Assembly (NCBI GenBank): GCA_913057515.1 | Contig: CAJXOJ010000018.1 | Span: 1-45,659 of the forward strand | Direction: 5' to 3' | Length of the DNA: 45,659 bases | Source: an uncultured Cycloclasticus sp. | GTDB lineage: Bacteria > Pseudomonadota > Gammaproteobacteria > Methylococcales > Cycloclasticaceae | Shown here: positions 1 through 10,652 of the stretch, in pieces | Layout of the letters: each line of letters begins with the position of its first letter | How positions within the stretch are numbered: the stretch's first letter is position 1 | The notes under the pieces: generated by a model | Told to the model about the DNA's origin: nothing | Seen by the model: the letters and a program-made list of their open reading frames with translations, nothing else | The model's database searches: none | Position numbers and translations under genes: made by a program

Positions 1-7
1 TAAGCAT
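1..7 (-). CDS. csrA: Start of csrA (partial, cut by window edge)
   Basis: Only the ATG, a leucine codon and one further base lie inside the window. They are preceded on the minus strand by a good Shine-Dalgarno sequence (AAGGAG, complement of about 13-18) at 5-nt spacing. CsrA/RsmA proteins begin Met-Leu, and csrA follows lysC or alaS in many gammaproteobacteria, so the product, the post-transcriptional carbon storage regulator, is inferred mainly from synteny. The remainder of the gene is outside the window and cannot be checked. Confidence 0.6.
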
Positions 8-75
8 ATTAGCTCCTTATTGCTTCTTCTTTGAAGCGTTGCCAACCAATTATATTTTTTATTATTATTCGGAGT

Positions 76-84
76 ATTATACCA
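76..84 (-). promoter_or_regulatory. Extended -10 promoter for csrA
   Basis: On the minus strand the nine bases read TGGTATAAT, a perfect -10 hexamer (76-81) with an upstream TG extension. No good -35 hexamer is seen at 17 nt, as is usual for extended -10 promoters. It sits between lysC and csrA and would give a leader of about 60 nt. A small hairpin (GCTTC/GAAGC arms, about 23-38) lies in that leader before the csrA Shine-Dalgarno. Confidence 0.6.
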
Positions 85-119
85 TAGCTAATTAAACTCA
101 AACAGCTTTCAAGTGATGA

Positions 120-1340
120 TTATTCACCTGAAAGGCCAAAAGATTCGTGCAAAGTACGAACTGCTAACTCTAAATATTTTTCATCGACCACGACTGAAAT
201 TTTAATTTCTGATGTTGATATCATTCGAATGTTAATACCCTCGTCGGCCAAGGCTGTAAACATCTGGCTAGCAATGCCTGCATGCGAACGCATTCCAACG
301 CCAACGATGGATACTTTGACTATTTTATTATCCCCATCAACTTTTTCGGCGCCTAATTCAGCACAAATATTCTGTAAAATTTGCAGTGTTTTATCATAAT
401 CATTTCTATGGACGGTAAATGTAAAGTCTGTCGTTTTATCTTCTGCAACATTTTGAACAATCATATCAATTTCAATATTAGCTTCTGAAATTGGTTTTAA
501 TATCGCTGATGCTACACCTGGCATATCGGGTACACCTGCTAAGGTAACTTTTGCTTCATCACGATTAAACGCAATACCTGAAATTAGTGCCTTTTCCATC
601 TCATCGTCCTCATAAGTAATTAACGTGCCTTCACCATCAACAAATGTAGATAACACGCGTAATGGAACATTGTATTTCCCCGCAAATTCAACGGACCGAA
701 TTTGCAAAATTTTAGAGCCTAAACTGGCCATTTCCAACATTTCTTCAAAGGTTATTTTAGCTAATCTTTGCGCCTTAGGCTCCACTCGTGGGTCAGTCGT
801 GTATACACCATCTACATCTGTGTAAATTCGACACTCATCTGCTTTTAACGCTGCCGCCAATGCAACCGCTGTTGTGTCTGATCCACCTCGACCCAACGTT
901 GTAATGGCACCCTCTGCCGTAACACCTTGGAAGCCTGCCACAACGACTATTTTATTGTCGTTTAATGCCGCTTGAATGTTATCTGTTTGAATCTCTTCGA
1001 TACGTGCTTTGCTATGCGAGTTATCAGTAATAATTTTAACTTGCCCACCAGTGAACGATGAAGCCGCTTGGCCTAACTCTTCCAAAGCCATACATAACAG
1101 TGCAATGGTCACTTGCTCGCCGGTAGATAGCAGTACATCCATTTGTTTTTTGGAAGGTGCAGACTGCATTAACTGTGCTAAATCTGTCATCCTATTTGTT
1201 TCACCACTCATCGCCGATACAACTACAACAAGGTCATGACCTGTTGCATTTTTCTCATCGACTAACTTTTTAGCCACATTCTGAATTTTTTCAGCTGTAC
1301 CGACCGATGTACCACCGTACTTATGTACATGTAAACTCAT
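120..1340 (-). CDS. lysC: Aspartate kinase (aspartokinase), monofunctional
   Basis: Catalyses ATP-dependent phosphorylation of aspartate, the first step towards lysine, threonine, methionine and diaminopimelate. The 406-residue length is typical of the single-chain class. The N-terminal amino-acid-kinase domain opens with KYGGTSVG (residues 7-14) and contains the TTLGRGGSDTTA substrate loop (147-158). Two ACT regulatory domains fill about 265-335 and 343-405, so feedback inhibition by lysine and/or threonine is expected. It lies 109 bp downstream of alaS and upstream of csrA, the order seen in Pseudomonas. There is no homoserine dehydrogenase domain, which separates it from ThrA and MetL types. 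Confidence 0.96.
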   Translation of the reverse strand: MSLHVHKYGGTSVGTAEKIQNVAKKLVDEKNATGHDLVVVVSAMSGETNRMTDLAQLMQSAPSKKQMDVLLSTGEQVTIALLCMALEELGQAASSFTGGQVKIITDNSHSKARIEEIQTDNIQAALNDNKIVVVAGFQGVTAEGAITTLGRGGSDTTAVALAAALKADECRIYTDVDGVYTTDPRVEPKAQRLAKITFEEMLEMASLGSKILQIRSVEFAGKYNVPLRVLSTFVDGEGTLITYEDDEMEKALISGIAFNRDEAKVTLAGVPDMPGVASAILKPISEANIEIDMIVQNVAEDKTTDFTFTVHRNDYDKTLQILQNICAELGAEKVDGDNKIVKVSIVGVGMRSHAGIASQMFTALADEGINIRMISTSEIKISVVVDEKYLELAVRTLHESFGLSGE

Positions 1341-1383
1341 AATTATTTCACTGTTTTGTATTTAGTTATTGCCTATGAAACAT

Positions 1384-1409
1384 AGAATTAAAAATGTTTT
1401 TTTAATTCT
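1384..1409. repeat. AT-rich perfect inverted repeat between alaS and lysC
   Basis: Eleven-base arms (1384-1394 and 1399-1409, AGAATTAAAAA and its complement) flank a 4-nt loop. It lies in the alaS-lysC gap. It is AT-rich and so a weak hairpin. It could be a partial terminator or attenuator after alaS or a protein-binding palindrome; the function is unknown. Confidence 0.5.
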
Positions 1410-1449
1410 AATGATAGCGGCAGTGCTGTAGTTCTAAAGCTTATTAAAC

Positions 1450-4068
1450 TTAGTTTTTACCACCATTAAGTTTAGTCGCGACCCAACTAGGTACCGATTC
1501 TAAAGCCGCATCTAACGCACCAGGGTTATCACCTCCAGCTTGCGCCATATCAGGTCGGCCACCGCCTTTACCACCCACTTGTAGAGCCACTGAGTTGACC
1601 ATATCACCTGCTTTAATACGGCTGGTTTGGCTTTTTGAAACACCGGCAATCAAAGTCACTTTATTATCTTGAACGGTTGATAATACGATAGCTGCATCAC
1701 CCAGTTTATCTTTTAGTTGATCGACTAAATCACGAAGTGTTTTACTATCGCTACCGGCAATATTTGCGGCCAACACATTAACACCATCAACTTGTACTGC
1801 CTGATTGACTAGATCACCACTAGCCGCTTTTGCAAGCTGGCCTTTTAGTTGCTCTAACTCTTTTTCAAGTAATTTATTTTTTTCTTGAAGCTGTACAATT
1901 TTATCAATCGCAGAATCACGGTTGCCCTTTACGATATGACTGATGTCTTGTAGACGCTGATCACTCTCTTCAACCCACGACAGCGCACCTTCAGCCGCTA
2001 CCGCTTCGATACGTCTTACACCTGAAGCAATTCCAGTTTCCGATAGAATTTTCATTAACCCCATATCGCCGATACGCGTCACATGAGTTCCTCCACAAAG
2101 TTCTGTTGAGAAATCCCCCATCTTTAACACGCGAACCTTGTCTCCGTATTTTTCACCAAATAAAGCCATGGCACCATTAGCAATGGCGGTTTCTTGATCA
2201 GTGATTTGGGTTTCAACACTAACATTTGATCTAATTTGTGAGTTCACTAAACGCTCAATTTCTAACAATTGAGGCTTTGTGATGGGCTCAAAATGGCTAA
2301 AATCAAAACGTAACCGTGTCGCATTAACCAATGAGCCTTTTTGAGTGACATGTTCACCCAATACCTTACGTAAGGCCGCATGTAATAAATGCGTTGCTGA
2401 ATGGTTAGCAGCTGTGGCTAATCGGTTTTGACCATCAACTTCTGCACTAACAGTCTGTTGAACTTTAAATTCACCCTGGGACACCTTACCAATGTGAAAA
2501 TACGTTTCCCCCCTTTTTTGAACATCCAAAACGTCAAAGCTAGCATCTTGCACTGAAATAACACCACGATCGCCCGCTTGGCCTCCAGATTCCGCATAAA
2601 AAGGCGTTTTATCAAGCACCAAGTAGGCCTCGTCACCTGCATTTATTGACGCTAGCTCAACACCATCTTTATAAATAGCTTGTATCGTAGAATCTGCCTG
2701 AAGCAACTCATAGCCGATAAACTCTGTGCTTAAGTTTAAATCAGGCAATTCTGACTGCCCCACAGCAAATGAGCTAGAAGACCTTGCCCGTTCACGCTGT
2801 ACATCCATTGCTTTTTCAAAGCCTTCTAAATCAACCGTTAAGTTATTTTCTCTCGCATAATCGGCTGTCAAATCGACTGGAAAACCATAGGTGTCATATA
2901 GTTTGAAGGCTGTTTCACCTGTTATCAAATTGTTTTTTAGCGACTTTGTGCCGTCTTGCAGAAGCTTCATCCCTTGCTCTAAGGTTTCTGCAAAACGCTG
3001 CTCTTCTTTTAGCAAAATATTACTGACCATCTCAGCTTTAGTCTTCAACTCTGGGTAAGCTTCACCCATTTCCTCAACCAAGGGTTGAACTAGTTTATGA
3101 AAGAAGGCTTCTTTAGTCTCTAGTTTATAGCCATGACGGATCGCCCGACGAATAATACGACGCAGCACATAACCTCTTCCTTCATTAGAAGGCTGCACAC
3201 CATCGACGATTAAAAATGCACATGATCGAATATGGTCAACCAAGACTCGCAATGAAGTATCTTGCGTATCCTTCGTGTTAGTTAATTCAGCCGCTCTTTT
3301 AATCAAGGCCTGAAATAGATCAATATCGTAATTATTGTGAACGCCTTGTAGAACCGCGGCAATACGTTCTAAACCCATTCCCGTATCCACTGATGGTTTT
3401 GGCAGGGCTGTTAATTCACCTTTATCATTACGGTCATACTGCATGAAAACCAAATTCCATATTTCAACATAACGATCACCATCTTCTTCAGGTGTTCCGG
3501 GCGGTCCACCCGCTACCTCTTCACCATGATCATAAAATATTTCCGAACACGGGCCGCACGGACCTGTATCACCCATAGACCAAAAGTTATCCTTTGCACC
3601 AATGCGTGAAAGACGCTCCGGGCTTACACCTATTTCATTCAACCAAATATCGGCCGCTTCAGGGTCTTCATCAAAAACGGTAACCCAGAGCTTTTCTGCA
3701 GGTATGCCCATCTCTTCGACTAAAAAGCCCCATGCATAGTTAATCGCATCGCGTTTAAAATATTCACCGAAACTAAAATTACCCAACATTTCAAAAAACG
3801 TATGGTGACGAGCCGTATAGCCCACATTTTCTAAGTCGTTGTGTTTACCGCCAGCTCTTACGCATCGTTGAGAAGATGTCGCTTTAGTATACGAGCGCTT
3901 TTCTTGACCAAGAAAAACATCTTTAAACTGCACCATTCCAGCGTTAGTGAACAGTAGCGTTGGATCGGTGCCGGGCACTAACGAACTGGACGGTACGATG
4001 GTATGCCCTTGCTTTTCAAAATATGCCAAAAAAGCTGATCTAATCTCAGCACTACTTAAATTCTTCAT
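1450..4068 (-). CDS. alaS: Alanine--tRNA ligase
   Basis: Class II aminoacyl-tRNA synthetase that charges tRNA-Ala. The 872 residues match the usual bacterial length of about 875. The N-terminal aminoacylation core is recognisable from residues near 41-52 ([12 protein letters not shown]) and the [20 protein letters not shown] stretch at 71-90. The editing domain has both zinc/substrate motifs, HSATH (556-560) and CGGTH (658-662), so proofreading of Ser/Gly-tRNA-Ala should be intact. The C-terminal coiled coil and DHHA1-type domain end in a glycine-rich [15 protein letters not shown] segment. It starts 16 bp after recX and is probably cotranscribed with recA-recX. Confidence 0.98.
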   Translation of the reverse strand: MKNLSSAEIRSAFLAYFEKQGHTIVPSSSLVPGTDPTLLFTNAGMVQFKDVFLGQEKRSYTKATSSQRCVRAGGKHNDLENVGYTARHHTFFEMLGNFSFGEYFKRDAINYAWGFLVEEMGIPAEKLWVTVFDEDPEAADIWLNEIGVSPERLSRIGAKDNFWSMGDTGPCGPCSEIFYDHGEEVAGGPPGTPEEDGDRYVEIWNLVFMQYDRNDKGELTALPKPSVDTGMGLERIAAVLQGVHNNYDIDLFQALIKRAAELTNTKDTQDTSLRVLVDHIRSCAFLIVDGVQPSNEGRGYVLRRIIRRAIRHGYKLETKEAFFHKLVQPLVEEMGEAYPELKTKAEMVSNILLKEEQRFAETLEQGMKLLQDGTKSLKNNLITGETAFKLYDTYGFPVDLTADYARENNLTVDLEGFEKAMDVQRERARSSSSFAVGQSELPDLNLSTEFIGYELLQADSTIQAIYKDGVELASINAGDEAYLVLDKTPFYAESGGQAGDRGVISVQDASFDVLDVQKRGETYFHIGKVSQGEFKVQQTVSAEVDGQNRLATAANHSATHLLHAALRKVLGEHVTQKGSLVNATRLRFDFSHFEPITKPQLLEIERLVNSQIRSNVSVETQITDQETAIANGAMALFGEKYGDKVRVLKMGDFSTELCGGTHVTRIGDMGLMKILSETGIASGVRRIEAVAAEGALSWVEESDQRLQDISHIVKGNRDSAIDKIVQLQEKNKLLEKELEQLKGQLAKAASGDLVNQAVQVDGVNVLAANIAGSDSKTLRDLVDQLKDKLGDAAIVLSTVQDNKVTLIAGVSKSQTSRIKAGDMVNSVALQVGGKGGGRPDMAQAGGDNPGALDAALESVPSWVATKLNGGKN

Positions 4069-4084
4069 TTCTTTAAAACCTGCG

Positions 4085-4486
4085 TTAAGACAATTGATTA
4101 AATAACTGCCTGATCATGTCGTGTGTAAACCCTTTGTGTTGAAAAAACCTTGTACGCTTTGCTCGTTCTTTCATGCTATCTGGCGCCTGTTGCCCATATT
4201 TTTTAACGTGTAAGTCACTTAACAGTGCTGACCAATCTGGTTGCTCATCAAACACATCATTTATATGCGTATCAACGCCCTTTTCTTTTAGTTCCTGCTG
4301 AATACGAATAGGGCCAAAGCCTTTGTACACCCTTGAGCGGCCATAGCTTTCGGCAAATCGCTGATCACTTTGCCAGTTCAACTGAACAAACTCTTCCAGT
4401 AAAGCCCTAATATCGTTCGTTTCAAAACCTTTGCTGCTTAGTTTTTGAAAGAGCTCTCGCTGACTATGTTCCCGCCTTGCCAGCAT
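4085..4486 (-). CDS. recX: RecX family recombination regulator
   Basis: RecX binds RecA filaments and limits recombinase and coprotease activity. From the first ATG the product is 133 residues, shorter than the usual 150 or so. The helical repeat region begins [20 protein letters not shown], diagnostic of the family, and later [16 protein letters not shown] is a second repeat. The reading frame stays open upstream of this ATG to within a few bases of the recA stop and encodes RASCLA directly before it, matching the family's first helix. The true start may therefore be a non-ATG codon upstream, for example CTG at 4540-4538, which overlaps the recA TGA. It follows recA and precedes alaS, the conserved order. 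Confidence 0.9.
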   Translation of the reverse strand: MLARREHSQRELFQKLSSKGFETNDIRALLEEFVQLNWQSDQRFAESYGRSRVYKGFGPIRIQQELKEKGVDTHINDVFDEQPDWSALLSDLHVKKYGQQAPDSMKERAKRTRFFQHKGFTHDMIRQLFNQLS

Positions 4487-4536
4487 AGCAAGGCAACTGG
4501 CTCTTAAGCGTGATTGCTCTTTTTTCTTCTCTTCGC

Positions 4537-5577
4537 TCAGTCTTCTTCACCATTAGTTTTATCTTTATTACTGACGAGTTTTTCCTGCTTAGGTAATAAA
4601 GCCTCTCGAATATTCCCCTCAAGCTCGGCTGATTTATCAGGGTTCTCTCTAAAGAAACTCTTCGCGTTGTCCTTACCTTGACCAATTTTAGCGCCATCGT
4701 AGCTGTACCAAGAGCCAGCCTTTTCAACCAAATCGAGGCTAACACCTAAATCAACTAGCTCACCCTCGCGTGAAATCCCTTCACCATACAATATTTCAAA
4801 AAGCGCTTGTTTAAAAGGCGGCGCCACTTTGTTTTTAACCACCTTTACTCGCGTGTCATTTCCTAATATTTCATCACCTTTCTTGATCGCACCAATACGA
4901 CGAATATCAAGACGAACTGAAGAGTAAAATTTTAATGCATTACCACCTGTTGTGGTTTCAGGGTTACCAAACATCACACCGATTTTCATTCTAATTTGGT
5001 TAATGAAAACAACCAATGTATTAGAGCGTTTGATATTACCCGTTAGCTTTCTTAGTGCTTGCGACATTAAACGTGCTTGCAGCCCAACATGGTGATCACC
5101 CATGTCTCCTTCAATTTCAGCTTTTGGCGTTAATGCTGCCACCGAGTCAACGACGACCATATCGACCGCACCAGAGCGTACCAACATATCTACAATTTCT
5201 AGTGCTTGCTCACCGGTATCGGGTTGAGAAACCAGTAATTCATCCATATTAACGCCAATTTTATCGGCATAAATAGGGTCTAGTGCATGCTCAGCATCAA
5301 CAAATGCAGCCGTACCTCCGGCTTTTTGACATTGCGCGATGGTTTCTAAAGTTAACGTTGTTTTACCAGAGGACTCAGGACCATAAATTTCAACAATTCG
5401 TCCACGCGGCAAACCGCCCACGCCTAATGCAACATCAAGCGCGATTGAACCCGTTGAATAAGCTTCTATATCAGGAATACTTGTACCATCACCCATACGC
5501 ATGACAGAACCCTTACCAAATTGCTTTTCAATTTGAAGCAATGCTGCACTTAATGCTTTTTTCTTATTCTCGTCCAT
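4537..5577 (-). CDS. recA: Recombinase RecA
   Basis: Central strand-exchange protein of homologous recombination and coprotease for LexA in the SOS response. The 346 residues agree with the family. Walker A GPESSGKT is at residues 66-73, the same position as in E. coli; [18 protein letters not shown] supplies Walker B and loop L1, and the acidic C-terminus ends NGEED. The start ATG has AGAGGAT upstream. Order cinA-recA-recX-alaS is the standard gammaproteobacterial arrangement. I find no convincing LexA box (CTGT-N8-ACAG) in the 113 bp upstream, although an extended -10 is present. Confidence 0.99.
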   Translation of the reverse strand: MDENKKKALSAALLQIEKQFGKGSVMRMGDGTSIPDIEAYSTGSIALDVALGVGGLPRGRIVEIYGPESSGKTTLTLETIAQCQKAGGTAAFVDAEHALDPIYADKIGVNMDELLVSQPDTGEQALEIVDMLVRSGAVDMVVVDSVAALTPKAEIEGDMGDHHVGLQARLMSQALRKLTGNIKRSNTLVVFINQIRMKIGVMFGNPETTTGGNALKFYSSVRLDIRRIGAIKKGDEILGNDTRVKVVKNKVAPPFKQALFEILYGEGISREGELVDLGVSLDLVEKAGSWYSYDGAKIGQGKDNAKSFFRENPDKSAELEGNIREALLPKQEKLVSNKDKTNGEED

Positions 5578-5637
5578 TTTAAATCCTCTTCAACGCTTCT
5601 ACTCCCTGCAAAAGCTAGTTATCGTTAATAATTTTTA

Positions 5638-5646
5638 ATTATCACA
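5638..5646 (-). promoter_or_regulatory. Candidate extended -10 promoter of recA
   Basis: The minus strand reads TGTGATAAT, an extended -10, about 60 nt before the recA ATG. No good -35 accompanies it. An AT-rich 15-nt palindrome (ATAATT-TTT-AATTAT on the plus strand, 5628-5642) overlaps it and could be an operator. Confidence 0.4.
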
Positions 5647-5690
5647 CATCCGTATGATAAGCACATAATGAAATTAGCTGTTTTATATGG

Positions 5691-6191
5691 CTAAGTACCC
5701 AGTTGCTCAAGTAATAACTTTAGTGCCGCCAACACTGCTTGCTGCCTAATCTGTTCACGATTACCTGTAAATTGTTTCATAACCGAATGAGGCTCAAGCC
5801 CTTGAGCTTTAACAGCAAACCAAACTAAACCAACTGGCTTATCGAGCGTGCCACCAGAAGGCCCTGCAATACCGGTAACGGACAATGAAATAAATGATTT
5901 GAAGCCTTGCTCAACTCCATTTACCATCTGTTCAGCTACTATTTGACTAACGGCCCCATGCTCCTCAATATCACCTTTCTTAACATTAAGAAAACCATGT
6001 TTAGCTTCATTACTATAACTAACAACTCCACCTAAAAACCAAGCACTACTCCCCGATAAATCCGTGAGTACTTTAGAAAGCCAGCCGCCAGTACAGGACT
6101 CGCCAACCGCTACCGTCTTATTCTGTTTAATAAGTCCTTCTGCTAATTTATTTAACGACAAGATAATGTCATCATCAATTGATTCTGCCAT
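5691..6191 (-). CDS. pncC: CinA C-terminal-domain protein, nicotinamide-nucleotide amidase
   Basis: Predicted to deamidate nicotinamide mononucleotide to nicotinate mononucleotide in NAD recycling. The 166 residues consist only of the CinA C-terminal (PncC) domain; the MoCF-like N-terminal domain of full-length CinA is absent, as in E. coli PncC. Diagnostic motifs are GESCTGG (30-36) followed by a GGVVSYSNEAKHGFL segment, and SVTGIAGPSGG. It lies directly upstream of recA, as in Pseudomonas, and diverges from mutS across 65 bp. Competence- or DNA-damage-linked naming of this family is historical; the enzymatic role is the better supported one. Confidence 0.92.
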   Translation of the reverse strand: MAESIDDDIILSLNKLAEGLIKQNKTVAVGESCTGGWLSKVLTDLSGSSAWFLGGVVSYSNEAKHGFLNVKKGDIEEHGAVSQIVAEQMVNGVEQGFKSFISLSVTGIAGPSGGTLDKPVGLVWFAVKAQGLEPHSVMKQFTGNREQIRQQAVLAALKLLLEQLGT

Positions 6192-6256
6192 TCAATTTAC
6201 CTCAAATTTTCTTATTAAAATTTACCGAGTAGCACCAAGATTGTTAAACTAACTAG

Positions 6257-8824
6257 ATGCCGAAAACCGTAAAATTAAAATCCACAATCACCCCCATGAT
6301 GCAGCAATTCTTACGCATCAAAGAGGACTACCCAAACACTTTATTATTTTACCGTATGGGTGACTTCTACGAACTTTTTCTTGAAGACGCTGTTAAAGCA
6401 TCTGCTCTACTTGGCATCACCTTAACTAGTCGGGGGAAAATTGATGGAAAGCCCGTACAAATGGCGGGCATCCCTCATCATGCGGCCGATGGTTATTTAG
6501 CTAAACTATTAAAAAATAGTGAGTCTGTCGCTATTTGCGAGCAAGTTGGCGACCCAGCGACCTCGAAAGGCCCTGTTGAACGTAAAGTTGTACGCGTGAT
6601 TACTCCGGGTACATTAACTGAAGATGCTCTATTAGATGCCGCTAGTGATAGTTTGTTATGTGCTATTTTTGCACAAAAAAGTCACTTTGGCTTAGCAACC
6701 GTCGACCTAGCGAGTGGACGCTTTTTATTGCAAGAAATAGAAGGTGATGCCGCTTTAAAAACTGAACTAGCACGTATCAACCCTGCAGAAACTTTAATTA
6801 GCGAAAACAGTCCTCTATCCAGCCTCCTTAAAACACAAAAGGGGCTTGGCTTGCTATCTGACTGGCACTTTGATTTACAAACAGCTACCCGGCTTCTTAA
6901 TAAACAATTTGCTACAAAAGATTTACAAGGTTTTGGCTGTCACACGATGCATTTAGCCATCTGTGCTGCCGGTGCCTTAATGCAGTATCTTAAAGATACA
7001 CATCAATCTGCACTCCCTCACCTACAGGCCATCAAGGTCATTCAACAGACTGACTTTATACTACTCGACGCCTCTACAAGACAGCACCTTGAGCTGGACT
7101 ACCACCCAAGCGGCAATGTGAATTACACATTATTTGGTTTATTAAATCGCTGTAAAACCGCTATGGGCATGCGTTTATTAAAACGCTGGATTCATCTACC
7201 ATTACGCGACCATAACATTATAAAAAACCGCTATTTAGCAGTCGAGCAATTACAAAGCCCAATAACATTAGACGAGTTACAAGCATCCTTTAGGTTAACT
7301 GGCGATATTGAACGCATAACAAGCCGCATTGCCTTATTGAGCGCTCGCCCACGAGACCTTGTTGTGTTGCGCGACACTCTTAAAGCGCTTCCCGCTATTA
7401 AAGCCAGCTTAAGCAAATTAGATGCTCCTCGCCTTAGCGGTTTATACAGGCAACTAGGAGACCATCAACAACTTGCCGCGCTGCTTGACAAGGCCATTGT
7501 TGAAAACCCGCCCGTTTTGATAAGAGATGGCGGTGTTATTGCTCAGGGTTATAACAAAACGCTCGATGAGCTTAAAAGCATTAGTGCTAACGCTGACCAA
7601 TTTTTACTCGATATGGAGGAAAAGGAGCGTGAAGCGAGTAAAATCGGCAGCCTAAAGCTTAATTACAATCGAGTACATGGCTATTATATTGAGCTTCCTC
7701 GCTCTCAAGCAGACAGAGTTCCAGAACATTTTATTAGAAAACAAACCTTAAAAAATGTAGAACGCTACATAACTCCTGAGCTGAAAGAATTTGAAGACAA
7801 AGTTCTACACGCTAAAGAGCAAGCACTCAGTTATGAAAAAGAGCTCTATAACGAATTACTCTCAAGTTTCTCACCCCACCTTAGTGAGCTTCAAGCCTGT
7901 GCTGAAGCACTGGCCGAACTTGATGTACTAAGCAATTTTGCAGAACGCGCCTTAACATTAAATTTCACTCAACCCTCTTTAAATAAAAACGCTGGAATAA
8001 GCATACAAAAGGGCCGCCACCCCATCGTAGAAAGCGTTATAGACACACCGTTTATAGCGAACGATATTGAGCTAAATGCTGAACGTAAAATGCTGATTAT
8101 TACTGGCCCCAATATGGGTGGAAAATCAACTTATATGCGGCAGGTAGCGCTATTAACCTTAATGGCCCACATTGGTTGTTACATTCCAGCCTCGAGTGCA
8201 AGCTTTGGCCCTATTGATCAAATATTCACTCGTATTGGCGCATCAGACGACCTAGCGAGTGGTCGTTCAACGTTTATGGTTGAAATGTCTGAAACCGCTA
8301 ATATTCTTCACAATGCAAGTGAGAAAAGCTTAGTTTTAATGGATGAGATTGGTCGCGGAACCAGCACCTTTGATGGTCTTTCTTTGGCCTGGGCATCTGC
8401 AAACTACCTTGCTAACAACACTAAACCGATGACCTTATTCGCAACACATTACTTTGAGATGACATCGTTGCCAGAGCATGCCTCAACTGCTGCCAATGTA
8501 CACCTAGATGCTATTGAACATGGTGATCACATTGTGTTCTTACATGCGGTTAAAGACGGTGCTGCAAACCAAAGCTATGGCTTACAAGTAGCCGCATTAG
8601 CAGGTGTACCGAAAGCCGTTATAAATGAAGCACGTGTAAAACTAAGCAGTTTAGAAAAAAAACAAAATACAGCAACCACACCACAGACAAGCCCGCAGTT
8701 TGATATTTTTAATTCTGCCATCGATCAAGAGGTCTCAGACTTTATAACACAGCTATCACCTGATGATTTAAGCCCCAAGGAAGCACTTGAAGCTTTATAT
8801 ACCCTTAAGTCATTAAGTAGCTAG
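6257..8824 (+). CDS. mutS: DNA mismatch repair protein MutS
   Basis: Recognises base mismatches and small loops and recruits MutL. The 855 residues match MutS1. The mismatch-binding FYE motif is at residues 37-39 (RMGDFYELF). The ATPase has Walker [10 protein letters not shown] at about 617-625, a Walker B with [13 protein letters not shown], and FATHYFEM. The C-terminus ends in the helix-turn-helix tetramerisation motif, [20 protein letters not shown]. No strong Shine-Dalgarno precedes the ATG, so initiation may be weak. It is divergent from pncC and convergent with dsbC, with only 6 bp between the stops and no terminator visible. Confidence 0.98.
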   Translation: MPKTVKLKSTITPMMQQFLRIKEDYPNTLLFYRMGDFYELFLEDAVKASALLGITLTSRGKIDGKPVQMAGIPHHAADGYLAKLLKNSESVAICEQVGDPATSKGPVERKVVRVITPGTLTEDALLDAASDSLLCAIFAQKSHFGLATVDLASGRFLLQEIEGDAALKTELARINPAETLISENSPLSSLLKTQKGLGLLSDWHFDLQTATRLLNKQFATKDLQGFGCHTMHLAICAAGALMQYLKDTHQSALPHLQAIKVIQQTDFILLDASTRQHLELDYHPSGNVNYTLFGLLNRCKTAMGMRLLKRWIHLPLRDHNIIKNRYLAVEQLQSPITLDELQASFRLTGDIERITSRIALLSARPRDLVVLRDTLKALPAIKASLSKLDAPRLSGLYRQLGDHQQLAALLDKAIVENPPVLIRDGGVIAQGYNKTLDELKSISANADQFLLDMEEKEREASKIGSLKLNYNRVHGYYIELPRSQADRVPEHFIRKQTLKNVERYITPELKEFEDKVLHAKEQALSYEKELYNELLSSFSPHLSELQACAEALAELDVLSNFAERALTLNFTQPSLNKNAGISIQKGRHPIVESVIDTPFIANDIELNAERKMLIITGPNMGGKSTYMRQVALLTLMAHIGCYIPASSASFGPIDQIFTRIGASDDLASGRSTFMVEMSETANILHNASEKSLVLMDEIGRGTSTFDGLSLAWASANYLANNTKPMTLFATHYFEMTSLPEHASTAANVHLDAIEHGDHIVFLHAVKDGAANQSYGLQVAALAGVPKAVINEARVKLSSLEKKQNTATTPQTSPQFDIFNSAIDQEVSDFITQLSPDDLSPKEALEALYTLKSLSS

Positions 8825-8830
8825 CACTTA

Positions 8831-9532
8831 TTACCAGTTTAAATGCTTAATAAGTTCTTTAGCAGGCATAAAGCCAGGTACCATCGTGCCATCATCAGCA
8901 ATAATTGCTGGTGTACCAGTAACCCCAAATCTTTGCGCTAATCTCATATGATCATCAACCGGATTCTCACAGGTTTTATTAACCACCTTATCGTGAAGTT
9001 TAGCATCGGTTAAGGCCTTATTTCGATCCTTCGCACACCAAACCGATACTGCTTTAAAGTAAGACTCTGTATTCGGGCCGGAACGAGGGTAAAACAAATA
9101 ACGTACCGTCATCCCTGCCTTGGTATAGTCACTAATTTGCGCATGCATCTTCCTGCAATAACCACAATCAATATCAGAGAATATAGTGACGACATGCTTT
9201 TCATCGGTCGCAGGGTAAATAATCATTGTTTTCTCATCAACTTTAGCTAACACCTCCAATCGGGCTAGTTTTAATGCCTTCTCGGTCATATTTTGACGAT
9301 TCACTAAATCAACCATTTGACCTTGTATTAAGTACCGCCCATCCTCAGACGCATAAACAATCTGCGCACCAACGTTTACTTGATACAAACCTTTGATAGG
9401 AGTTTTGGAAATACTTTCTTTAGTAATATTAGGAATTGCTTTAGACAAACCTGATGCAACTGATGCAGCATCGGCTAAAGCCATCGAACTAAAAGTCACC
9501 ATGAAAAAACCTACAATCAAAAACTTATTCAT
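8831..9532 (-). CDS. dsbC: Thiol:disulfide interchange protein DsbC
   Basis: Periplasmic disulfide isomerase that corrects wrong disulfides and is kept reduced by DsbD. The 233 residues start with a clear signal peptide (cleavage likely after the ALA at residues 18-20). An N-terminal dimerisation region spans about 21-85. The thioredoxin-like domain carries the active site CGYC at 123-126 and a cis-proline loop (VTGTPA). A second cysteine pair (in VWCAKD and NKTCEN) corresponds to the structural disulfide of DsbC. It lies 73 bp after xerD, the gammaproteobacterial xerD-dsbC order. Confidence 0.96.
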   Translation of the reverse strand: MNKFLIVGFFMVTFSSMALADAASVASGLSKAIPNITKESISKTPIKGLYQVNVGAQIVYASEDGRYLIQGQMVDLVNRQNMTEKALKLARLEVLAKVDEKTMIIYPATDEKHVVTIFSDIDCGYCRKMHAQISDYTKAGMTVRYLFYPRSGPNTESYFKAVSVWCAKDRNKALTDAKLHDKVVNKTCENPVDDHMRLAQRFGVTGTPAIIADDGTMVPGFMPAKELIKHLNW

Positions 9533-9605
9533 TTATTAATCTTCCTTCATTTAATTCGTTCTATTAGACACGTTTCATCACAAAAATCATACAGACTATT
9601 TATTT

Positions 9606-10526
9606 TTACCCTCTTGGGTGAAACTGCTCATGAATGTCTTTTAATCGTTCTTTTGCAATGTGTGTGTAAATTTGAGTAGTAGACAAATCACTATGGCCCA
9701 ACAACAACTGCACCACCCTTAAGTCAGCACCATGATTTAGCAAATGTGTCGCAAATGCATGCCGTAAGGTATGAGGGGAAATTTTTGCCTTGATGCCTAC
9801 TTTAGCAACATAACGCTTAATAATGTACCAAAAAGCCTGCCGAGTCATTCCTGTTCCACGATTGGTTGGGAATACAAAATCTGTTTTTCTTTCGCCTAAT
9901 ATATCTAGTCGCCAATCATGAATAAAATCATTCATCCAGGTGAGCGCATCCTCACCTACCGGCACCAAACGATCCTTATTGCCTTTACCAGTAATTCGCA
10001 CCAAACCTTGCCGAAAATTTATTTCAGATAGCTTCAAACCCACTAACTCACTAACCCTTAAACCACTGGCATACATCAACTCAAGCATCGCCCTGTCTCT
10101 AAAACCTAAGGCTGTCGCAGTATCCGGTGCACTTAGTAAGCGTTCCACATCACTTTCAGAGAGACTTGACGGTAAACTTTGTCCTAACTTAGGTGCATCA
10201 ATATTAGCTGCTGGGTCTTTTATCAGCTTTCCTTCTCGAACTGCAAAAACATAAAAACGCTTTAAGCTAGATAAAAAACGTGCTGATGATCGTGCCGATA
10301 TCCCTTTAACCAAGCGGTCCGCTAGGTATGAAGACACGTCTGACGATTCGCAGCTGAGCAGTGTTTTGTCCTTTTGATTAATCCATTTAGAGAATAACTT
10401 TAAGTCAGTTTTATATGCCGCTAATGTATTATCACTCAGCCCGTCCTCAACCCATAACCCGTCGAGAAACAAACGAATTTCCTCGTTATCACATGACTCA
10501 ATAGTTTTTTTTCTTGTTCCTAGCAT
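9606..10526 (-). CDS. xerD: Site-specific tyrosine recombinase XerD
   Basis: With XerC resolves chromosome dimers at dif under FtsK control. The 306 residues contain an N-terminal SAM-like core-binding domain (about 12-100) and a C-terminal catalytic domain with every active-site residue present: R157, K181, H252, R255, H278 and the nucleophile Y287. XerD rather than XerC is chosen because dsbC follows immediately, as in other gammaproteobacteria, and from the overall sequence type. There are no mobile-element genes nearby, so an integron or phage integrase is unlikely. Confidence 0.95.
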   Translation of the reverse strand: MLGTRKKTIESCDNEEIRLFLDGLWVEDGLSDNTLAAYKTDLKLFSKWINQKDKTLLSCESSDVSSYLADRLVKGISARSSARFLSSLKRFYVFAVREGKLIKDPAANIDAPKLGQSLPSSLSESDVERLLSAPDTATALGFRDRAMLELMYASGLRVSELVGLKLSEINFRQGLVRITGKGNKDRLVPVGEDALTWMNDFIHDWRLDILGERKTDFVFPTNRGTGMTRQAFWYIIKRYVAKVGIKAKISPHTLRHAFATHLLNHGADLRVVQLLLGHSDLSTTQIYTHIAKERLKDIHEQFHPRG

Positions 10527-10584
10527 TACGGTATCTTATCAATAAAGTCAGTTTATTCATCAATCACAATATATTTCAGGCACA

Positions 10585-10613
10585 AAAAAAGGCCGAATAA
10601 ATCGACCTTTTTT
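10585..10613 (-). terminator. Intrinsic terminator of the rpsP-rimM-trmD-rplS operon
   Basis: A hairpin with near-perfect 12-bp arms (AAAAAAGG-C/U-CGA type, one wobble pair) and a 5-nt loop, followed on the minus strand by a run of T. It lies about 72 bp after the rplS stop. The T/A runs on both sides mean it could also terminate transcription from the other direction. Confidence 0.88.
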
Positions 10614-10652
10614 AGATACTACTTAGAACAGCGACGCCAAAAGGCATTACTT

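Noticed and set aside
4464-4745. Separate 93-residue minus-strand protein
   Set aside because: It lies in another frame over the recA end and recX start, has no family resemblance, and is explained as a shadow.
5578-5690. LexA (SOS) box upstream of recA
   Set aside because: A CTGT half-site occurs near 5668, but no ACAG follows at the right distance. I could not find the CTGT-N8-ACAG pattern, so I do not call an operator.
9606-10526. Integron or phage integrase
   Set aside because: The gene is a tyrosine recombinase, but length, residues and the dsbC neighbour fit XerD, and no cargo, attachment site or mobile genes are present.
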